NCBI GenBank assembly: GCA_030148625.1
Contig: JASBTC010000284.1
Coordinates: 1-12,089, forward strand
DNA: 12,089 nt
Source of the DNA: Sphingobium sp.
GTDB taxonomy: Bacteria > Pseudomonadota > Alphaproteobacteria > Sphingomonadales > Sphingomonadaceae
Direction of reading: 5' to 3'
This document shows, in pieces, positions 7,385 through 12,089 of the stretch. Positions within the stretch are counted from its first letter, which is position 1. Each line of letters starts with the position of its first letter. The notes under the pieces were generated by a model. It had not been told where the DNA came from, ran no database searches, and was given only the letters and a program-made list of their open reading frames with translations. The position numbers and the translations under genes are program-made.

Positions 7385-8443
7385 TCAGGCCGCGTCGCGC
7401 GCGCTGGCATCGTACAGGGCCTCGAACGGGCGCCGGTCGATCCACGCGCCCACGTCGAAATGGCTCGGCAGGAAACCGCGCTCGAACAGGAAGGTCGTGA
7501 AATCCGCAAGCGCGTCGATCGACGCGTCCGAAAGATCGGTTCCAAGCCGCTCGTGCAGCGTGTCGCCGCCATAGGCGGCGCGGACGAACTGTTCCGATGA
7601 CCCGGTTTCGCGCGCGATATAGGCCAATGTTTCCTGCGGGTTATAGGCCGCCCAGTCGCCGGCGGCGATCACCTGGGCGAGCAGCCGTTCGGCGATCTCC
7701 GGATACTGGTCGAGCGTCGCCGCATCGACGGTGAGCGGACGCGGCGTGCCGTTGTTGATCCGGATCTTGGGATCGGGATGGAAACCGGTGTCGATCACGA
7801 CATGCGCACCGGCGAGAAATGCGAACTCATGGCCGAGCGACCCCTTCACATGGATCGCATCGACCTCGCCGCGTACCAGCGCCTGGAATTCGGCGGTGTA
7901 GAGCGGGCGTCCGCTCCATCCACGGCGTGCCGTGATACCCAGCGGCGCTTCGCCGTCGGCGGTTGCCGGATCGCTCGCATCGATATCGACCCATTCGACC
8001 TCATGCTCGCCAACGCCGCCGAGCGAGAGGCCCGCGAGCAGCGCGCGCAGTGCGGTGGCGCGGAAGATGTCGATGCGCTGATCCTTGCGCAGCGGCAGCG
8101 CGATCCGCCGCCCCTTGAGATCGGCGACGGTGCGGATGCCCGATCCCGGCAGCGCGATGATCGCCTGGCTTTCGTCGATCCAGGACAGGCCGATGACGCG
8201 CGTCTCGACGCCGGCGGCGCGCGCCCAGATCGCCGGCACGCTGCCGCCCTGGCGAAAGCTGTGCGGCAGATGATGGTCGATATGCGAAGCACGCGCGCTC
8301 GCATCACTGGTTTCCTGGATCGAATTGACGCGGACGCCGAGCGGCGCGAACGTGCTGTCGATCAGCCCGCGGTTGATCGCGATGCCGAGCGGCGTGGGCA
8401 CGGGGCAGCGCGTGTACCAGATTTCCTTAGGGTAATTGGACAT
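7385..8443 (-). CDS. DszB-like sulfinate desulfinase (second copy)
   Basis: 352 residues. DszB of the 4S dibenzothiophene pathway hydrolyses an aryl sulfinate to sulfite and a phenol using Cys27, His60 and Arg70 within an RxGG motif. Here YTRCPVP places the cysteine at 13, and His54 and Arg64 follow, with RQGG at 64-67; the 10-residue His-to-Arg spacing is the same as in DszB. The fold is that of the NMT1/SsuA binding proteins, so automatic annotation may call it an ABC binding protein, but it has no signal peptide, which fits a cytoplasmic enzyme. It is a paralogue of the desulfinase at 10966-12012, sharing PVPTPLG, HSFRQGG and RINNGTPR. Cys13 is the only cysteine and Met1 the only methionine. 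AGGAA precedes the ATG, 14 bases after the receptor gene. Function by homology is likely; the substrate is unknown. Confidence 0.85.
   Translation of the reverse strand: MSNYPKEIWYTRCPVPTPLGIAINRGLIDSTFAPLGVRVNSIQETSDASARASHIDHHLPHSFRQGGSVPAIWARAAGVETRVIGLSWIDESQAIIALPGSGIRTVADLKGRRIALPLRKDQRIDIFRATALRALLAGLSLGGVGEHEVEWVDIDASDPATADGEAPLGITARRGWSGRPLYTAEFQALVRGEVDAIHVKGSLGHEFAFLAGAHVVIDTGFHPDPKIRINNGTPRPLTVDAATLDQYPEIAERLLAQVIAAGDWAAYNPQETLAYIARETGSSEQFVRAAYGGDTLHERLGTDLSDASIDALADFTTFLFERGFLPSHFDVGAWIDRRPFEALYDASARDAA
7741..7783. repeat. Direct repeat block shared by the two desulfinase genes (copy A)
   Basis: 43 bases that differ from 11316-11358 at four positions. It encodes the conserved stretch FHPDPK(I/V)RINNGTPR. 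The similarity follows from paralogy and protein constraint. Confidence 0.7.
8384..8420. repeat. Direct repeat block at the 5' ends of the two desulfinase genes (copy A)
   Basis: 37 bases that differ from 11947-11983 at two positions. It encodes the region around the predicted catalytic cysteine (WYTRCPVPTPLG), the most conserved nucleotide stretch between the copies. Confidence 0.7.
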
Positions 8444-8457
8444 GGCCTGGTTCCTGT

Positions 8458-10887
8458 TCAGAATTTTGCGGAGACCGACGCGCCCCAGGTGCGGGGGTCG
8501 CCATAGGTGGTGAGGCGCGCACCCTGCTGGGTGCCAAAGGTCAGGATCTTGTATTGCTTGTCGGTCAGGTTCCGGACGAAGAGCTGGAATTCGAGCCGGT
8601 CGCCGGGCGCCGAGAGCGAAAGCCGCGCATTGCCGAGCGCATAACCCGCCTGTTGTTGGTAACGGCTGACCAGATAGTCGTTGGCGTTCGGATCGGTTTC
8701 CTGCGCGTTGACCGTGAAATACTGGCTGGTGCGGTAGCTCCAGTCGCTGCCGACCGCGATTTCCCAGTCGCCGACAGGGAAGCTGTATTCGGCGTCGATA
8801 TTGCCGGTGAAATGCGGCGCGCGGGTGAACTGGTTGCCCTTGCCGAACAGCAGGCCGGTATTGGGATTGTTGGGGATGAAATCGTCGGTGTAATTGGTGT
8901 CGAGCAGGCCGATGCTGCCCGCGATGCGCAGGCCCTTGATCGGCCGCGCCGCGACGTCGAGCTCGACACCCTTCGACCAGCCCTTGGCGTTGATCAGCCG
9001 TGCGGTGAAGATCGTCGTGCCGCCCGCCGAGACCGGGACGCCCTGCACCAGCACCTGGATCTTCTTATAGTCGTAATAGAAAGCGGCGAGATTGGCGGTC
9101 AGCTTGCCGTCGAACCATGAGGTTTTGAGCCCCGCCTCGTATGAATAGAGATCCTCCGGCGCGATCCCCTCCGGATCGAACTGGACTCCGGCAGTGGCGC
9201 TCGCCTGGAAAGTGCCCGACCGGAAACCGCGCGCGAAACGGCCATAAAGCAGGGCGTCATCGCTGATCCTGAATTGCGGCGTGACGTCCCAGGTCAGGCG
9301 GTTCCAGGTTTTCGACGGAGATGCGGTGAAGGGTGCGTAAGGCGTGCTCGCCGTCACCGAGCTTCTGAGCCACCAGGTCGAGGGATCGGTGAAAGTGACG
9401 AGCGGCCGCGCTGCGGTGGGCGCTGTCGCGGGATCGACGGTGTTGAGCCGCCGCGACGCATCGCCCGCGCCGTTGAATATGTCGATCGTCGCCGCGCGCT
9501 TTTCCGATGTGTAGCGGATGCCCGCAGTCAGGCTGAGCGCATCTGTGAAGTTGAACGTGCCGCTGCCGAACAGCGCATAGCTTTTGGCGGTCTGGTCGTA
9601 GAGCACATTCTGGAAATAGGCGTGGCGCCAGCGCGCCGGCCCGGTGCCGCGATCGCGATAGGCCGTCGTCGCGATCGTCGCGGTCGATGCGTCGGACGAG
9701 AAATCTTCCCAGAAATAATGCGCACCAAGGATCCAGTTGAAACGATCGTCGCGCGGGCTGGTGATCCGGAGCTCCTGCGTGAACTGTTCGCTCGACAGGT
9801 CAGTGCGCGAACGTGAGCCCTCGAAGACGGTATAATCGGCATCGCCCTGGCTGAGATTGTCGCCCTTGTCCCAGGCCGTGATCGAGGTGATCGTATAGTC
9901 GCCGGGCGTCCATTCGAGGGTCAGCGTGGCGCCGCGCTGCTTGGTCTTCGAAATCCCGGGCACGTTCGACGCGTAGAGATCGCGGTCGCCGGTCGGCACA
10001 TTGCCGTAATCGTCGGCGGGTGCGGTCGCGCCTTTGAGCGCGGCCGTGTCGGGAAAGGCGGGCTCGATGAAGCGCGGGATCGGTGTGCCGTCGAAATTGC
10101 GGAAACGGCCGGAGAGCAGGATCTTCAGATCGTCCGACGGCTTGACCAGCAATTGCACGCGTGCGGCGAAATCGTCGAAGCGGCCGGTGCCTTTCTCGGC
10201 GGTGCCGACATTGTCGTAGACGTTGCCGCGCCGCTCGTAGAAGAACGATCCGCGCGCCGCGACGACATCGTCGACCACCGCGCCGCCGAAGCCGCCCTGG
10301 GTGAAGACCGATCCGAAATTGCCGATGCCCGCGCGGACATAGCCCGACGGATCGAATTCGGGTTTGCGCGAGATATAATGGATCGCACCGCCGACGGTGT
10401 TCTTGCCCCAGAGCGTGCCCTGGGGGCCGCGCAGCACTTCGACGCGTTCCAGATCGAACACCGGAAAGGCCTGGAAAAATGGCGAATTGACATAAACTTC
10501 GTCGAAATAGACCCCGATCGGATTGACGACGTTCGCCGCCGGATCGTTGCTGCCGACGCCGCGGATGAACCAGCGCGGGCGGTTGCGCCCTTCGGTCTGC
10601 GCGGCCGAGGCATTGGGGATCAGGCGGATGATCTCGGCGGCCGAGCGGACTTCGAGCCGCTGGAGCGCATCGCCGCCGACCGCGGTGATCGCGGTGGGCA
10701 CGTCCTGCAATTTCTCTTCGCGCCGGTTGGCGGTGACGATGATCGCTTCGCCGTCATCGACGGCAGGGGCGCCTGCGGCTTCGGCGGCTTCGGCTTCGGG
10801 CGGTTGTGCCCATGCTGGCACTATGGGCGCAGTGAGCGATACCGCGCCGGCCAAAGCGAGATGTGAACGGAAACGGGATTTCAGCAT
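8458..10887 (-). CDS. TonB-dependent outer-membrane receptor
   Basis: 809 residues from the ATG at 10887. A signal peptide (1-27, ending PAWA before Gln28) is followed by a TonB box EAIIVTA (47-53), a plug domain (about 55-176) ending in LRGPQGTLWGKNTVGG (152-167), and a large beta-barrel ending in phenylalanine (SVSAKF), as outer-membrane barrel proteins do. Such receptors use TonB energy to pull a bound substrate across the outer membrane. Flanked by two desulfinase genes, this one is likely to take up a sulfur-containing organic compound rather than an iron complex; that is inference. The frame extends to a GTG at 10920, but that would cover the terminator-like hairpin and give a poorer signal peptide. 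The mature protein has no Met and no Cys at all, which is remarkable for its length. It may be controlled separately because of the hairpin upstream. Confidence 0.95.
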   Translation of the reverse strand: MLKSRFRSHLALAGAVSLTAPIVPAWAQPPEAEAAEAAGAPAVDDGEAIIVTANRREEKLQDVPTAITAVGGDALQRLEVRSAAEIIRLIPNASAAQTEGRNRPRWFIRGVGSNDPAANVVNPIGVYFDEVYVNSPFFQAFPVFDLERVEVLRGPQGTLWGKNTVGGAIHYISRKPEFDPSGYVRAGIGNFGSVFTQGGFGGAVVDDVVAARGSFFYERRGNVYDNVGTAEKGTGRFDDFAARVQLLVKPSDDLKILLSGRFRNFDGTPIPRFIEPAFPDTAALKGATAPADDYGNVPTGDRDLYASNVPGISKTKQRGATLTLEWTPGDYTITSITAWDKGDNLSQGDADYTVFEGSRSRTDLSSEQFTQELRITSPRDDRFNWILGAHYFWEDFSSDASTATIATTAYRDRGTGPARWRHAYFQNVLYDQTAKSYALFGSGTFNFTDALSLTAGIRYTSEKRAATIDIFNGAGDASRRLNTVDPATAPTAARPLVTFTDPSTWWLRSSVTASTPYAPFTASPSKTWNRLTWDVTPQFRISDDALLYGRFARGFRSGTFQASATAGVQFDPEGIAPEDLYSYEAGLKTSWFDGKLTANLAAFYYDYKKIQVLVQGVPVSAGGTTIFTARLINAKGWSKGVELDVAARPIKGLRIAGSIGLLDTNYTDDFIPNNPNTGLLFGKGNQFTRAPHFTGNIDAEYSFPVGDWEIAVGSDWSYRTSQYFTVNAQETDPNANDYLVSRYQQQAGYALGNARLSLSAPGDRLEFQLFVRNLTDKQYKILTFGTQQGARLTTYGDPRTWGASVSAKF

Positions 10888-10897
10888 CGAGTTGTCA

Positions 10898-10902
10898 TTC
10901 CT
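10898..10902 (-). promoter_or_regulatory. Ribosome binding site of the receptor gene
   Basis: AGGAA on the minus strand, 10 bases before the ATG at 10887 and immediately after the T-tract of the hairpin. It supports the ATG start, which gives a clean signal peptide, over the GTG at 10920. Confidence 0.55.
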
Positions 10903-10903
10903 G

Positions 10904-10943
10904 AAAAAAATGGGCCGCACCCGATGACGGGGCGCTCTGCGGC
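10904..10943 (-). terminator. Terminator-like hairpin with T7 tract between the first desulfinase and the receptor
   Basis: On the minus strand GCCGCA (10943-10938) pairs with TGCGGC (10919-10914). Inside it CCCG (10931-10928) pairs with CGGG (10923-10920) around a TCAT loop; six bases (10937-10932) bulge out on one side. After CCA comes a run of seven T (10910-10904). This is the shape of a Rho-independent terminator, weakened by the bulge. The T run ends just before the receptor's ribosome binding site, so the element could reduce readthrough from the desulfinase or act as an attenuator. No promoter is recognisable in the 78-base gap. Confidence 0.5.
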
Positions 10944-10965
10944 GATGTGTGGATGGTGAGGTGCG

Positions 10966-12012
10966 TCAGGCGGCCTTGCGGGCATGGCTGGCGAGTTCGG
11001 CCAGCGGGCGCGGATCGATCCAGGCGCGCGCGTCGAAGTCTGCGGGCAGGAAGCCGTGCGCGAACAGGAAGTCCTTGAAGTCCGACAAGGCGTCGGTGGC
11101 CTCGTCGGTCAGGAAGGTGCCGAGCCGCTGGCTGGCATGTTCGCCATAGGCCGCGCGCACCCAGTCCGGCGAGGAGCCGGCCTCGCGGGCGATATAGGCG
11201 ATCGCTTCGTCGGGATGCGCCGCCGCCCAGTCGCCCGCATCGAGCACCCGGCGCAGGAAGCGCGTGACGAGATCGGGGCGTGCCTCGATCAGCCCGGCAT
11301 CGACAGTCAGCGTGCGCGGCGTGCCGTTGTTGATGCGGACCTTGGGATCCGGGTGGAAGCCGAGATCGGCGACGATGCGCGCGCCGATCAGCCGGGCGGT
11401 TTCCAGCCCGAGCGCGCCCTTCACATAGATGGCGTCGACCTCGCCGCGGACGAGCGCCAGCACTTCGGCACGATAGCCGTGACGGCTGCGCCGCCGAAAC
11501 CCTTCGCCCGTGGCGATCCCGTCGGTGCCGTTCGGCGCCTCATTGACCGCATCGACACGTTCGACCGCGTCGAGCGAAAGCCCGTCGAGCTCGAGCGCCT
11601 TGGCGAAACCCCTGAGTGCGCTGGCGCGATTGAAGTCGATCGAGATCGGATTGACGGGAAGCCCGATGCGGCGCCCGCGCAGGTCGCGCGCCCGGCCGAT
11701 GCTCGCACCCGGCAGCGCCAGGATCGCCTGGAACTCGTCGGTCCAGGACAGGCCGATGACGCGCGTGTCGCGGCCGTTCGCACGCGCCCAGATCGCCGGA
11801 ATATTGCCGCCCTGTCGGAATGAGTGCGGCAGGCTGTGATCGAAATGCGATTCCCGCGCATTGGGGTCGCTGGTTTCCTGGATCGAGCGCAGCGCGATGC
11901 CGTCGCGGCCGAATTCCTCGGCGAGCCAGTCGAGCTGGACGGCAAGGCCGAGCGGCGTGGGGACGGGGCAGCGCGTATACCAGAGTTCGCTCACCTGTGG
12001 CGTGTTCGTCAT
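10966..12012 (-). CDS. DszB-like sulfinate desulfinase (first copy)
   Basis: 348 residues (DszB has 365). The triad of 2'-hydroxybiphenyl-2-sulfinate desulfinase is present: Cys15 in YTRCPVP, His56 in SHFDHS and Arg66 in FRQGG, giving the RxGG motif at 66-69 with the DszB His-to-Arg spacing of ten. The expected reaction is cytoplasmic hydrolysis of a C-S bond in a sulfinate to release sulfite for assimilation. It has the binding-protein fold but no signal peptide or lipobox, which argues against a transporter role. Other conserved blocks shared with the second copy are IPAIWARA (71-78), ALVRGEVDAI (186-195) and RINNGTPR (226-233). Cys15 is the sole cysteine and Met1 the sole methionine. The ATG has AAGG 8 bases upstream. 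It is the first gene of the cluster seen here. The middle section (about 117-182) differs most from the other copy, hinting at a different substrate. Confidence 0.86.
   Translation of the reverse strand: MTNTPQVSELWYTRCPVPTPLGLAVQLDWLAEEFGRDGIALRSIQETSDPNARESHFDHSLPHSFRQGGNIPAIWARANGRDTRVIGLSWTDEFQAILALPGASIGRARDLRGRRIGLPVNPISIDFNRASALRGFAKALELDGLSLDAVERVDAVNEAPNGTDGIATGEGFRRRSRHGYRAEVLALVRGEVDAIYVKGALGLETARLIGARIVADLGFHPDPKVRINNGTPRTLTVDAGLIEARPDLVTRFLRRVLDAGDWAAAHPDEAIAYIAREAGSSPDWVRAAYGEHASQRLGTFLTDEATDALSDFKDFLFAHGFLPADFDARAWIDPRPLAELASHARKAA
11316..11358. repeat. Direct repeat block shared by the two desulfinase genes (copy B)
   Basis: Partner of 7741-7783, same orientation, about 3.6 kb apart; four differences in 43 bases. 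The receptor gene lies between the copies. Confidence 0.7.
11947..11983. repeat. Direct repeat block at the 5' ends of the two desulfinase genes (copy B)
   Basis: Partner of 8384-8420 with two differences in 37 bases, same orientation. It covers the codons around the predicted catalytic cysteine. Confidence 0.7.
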
Positions 12013-12029
12013 GTCGAAAGCCTTTCTGA

Positions 12030-12045
12030 CGGGCGCACGTGCCCG
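12030..12045 (-). other. Small inverted repeat in the leader of the first gene
   Basis: CGGGC and GCCCG (minus strand) are separated by six bases and contain the palindrome GCACGTGC. It lies 17 bases before the ATG at 12012, just upstream of the ribosome binding site. It could be an operator or an RNA hairpin affecting translation, or chance in GC-rich DNA. Confidence 0.3.
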
Positions 12046-12049
12046 ATGT

Positions 12050-12068
12050 CGCGCGGCGGCGCCGCGCG
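12050..12068. repeat. Perfect inverted repeat upstream of the first desulfinase gene
   Basis: CGCGCGGC and GCCGCGCG, eight bases each, around a three-base centre. It lies 38-56 bases before the ATG at 12012. No T run follows it in either direction, so it is not a normal terminator; an operator or leader hairpin is possible. The rest of 12013-12089 holds a ribosome binding site (AAGG) but no promoter that I can recognise. Confidence 0.4.
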
Positions 12069-12089
12069 GCTGAAAAATGTGCAGAGGGT

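Noticed and set aside
6267..7574. 435-codon open frame on the plus strand
   Set aside because: It is antisense to the binding-protein gene and the end of the second desulfinase gene. The product is low-complexity and resembles no family; long antisense frames are common in GC-rich DNA.
8458..10887. Iron-siderophore role for the receptor
   Set aside because: Nothing in the window concerns iron; the flanking genes are desulfinases and a sulfonate-type importer. It cannot be excluded, but context favours a sulfur compound.
10882..10899. Five-codon leader frame (ATG at 10899) overlapping the receptor start
   Set aside because: Its ATG overlaps the AGGAA itself, so it has no ribosome binding site of its own.
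10888..10920. GTG start giving the receptor eleven extra residues
   Set aside because: It would place the start within the hairpin, and the ATG at 10887 begins a standard signal peptide after AGGAA.
10984..11823. 279-codon plus-strand open frame opposite the first desulfinase
   Set aside because: Composition is that of an antisense frame and the minus strand has the conserved active-site motifs.
1..12089. CRISPR arrays, insertion sequences, tRNA or rRNA genes
   Set aside because: No regularly spaced repeats, transposase motifs, terminal repeats or structural RNA sequence were seen; the gene packing leaves no room for them.

Overview
The window is high-GC DNA in which every supported gene lies on the minus strand, so transcription runs from about 12,012 down to 1. 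Ten genes are packed with gaps of 2-78 bases or 1-4 base overlaps (three ATGA junctions, one TGATG), which is the layout of one long operon. The high GC, the outer-membrane TonB-dependent receptor with a box of the type IIVTANRREEKLQDVP, and the gene style point to an alphaproteobacterium, most likely a sphingomonad. That assignment is inference; no rRNA or other marker is present.

Layout in transcription order: (1) a DszB-like desulfinase, 12012-10966; (2) a TonB-dependent receptor, 10887-8458, preceded by a terminator-like hairpin; (3) a second DszB-like desulfinase, 8443-7385; (4) a secreted SsuA-type binding protein, 7364-6249; (5) an MFS transporter, 6252-5053; (6) and (7) two different SsuC-type permeases, 5050-4292 and 4295-3528; (8) an SsuB-type ATPase, 3514-2669; (9) a nitroreductase-family flavoprotein, 2669-2034; (10) a short luciferase-like monooxygenase homologue, 2037-1096; and (11) an SsuD-like flavin monooxygenase, 1082 to the window edge, which cuts off its C-terminus. 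Counting the receptor there are eleven reading frames, the last one partial.

Together they read as an organosulfur scavenging system. The receptor would take a sulfur compound across the outer membrane. The binding protein, two permeases and ATPase would import it. Luciferase-like monooxygenases would oxidise it with reduced flavin, possibly supplied by the nitroreductase. The two cytoplasmic DszB-like enzymes would release sulfite from a sulfinate intermediate, and the MFS protein may export the desulfurised carbon skeleton. The substrate cannot be named from sequence.

The most striking signal is amino-acid composition. Four of the proteins (the receptor, both desulfinases and the short monooxygenase homologue; 1,822 residues) contain no methionine apart from the initiators and only two cysteines, and those two are the predicted catalytic cysteines of the desulfinases. 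This is what would be expected of proteins made in quantity during sulfur starvation, and it independently supports both the proposed role and the active-site assignment.
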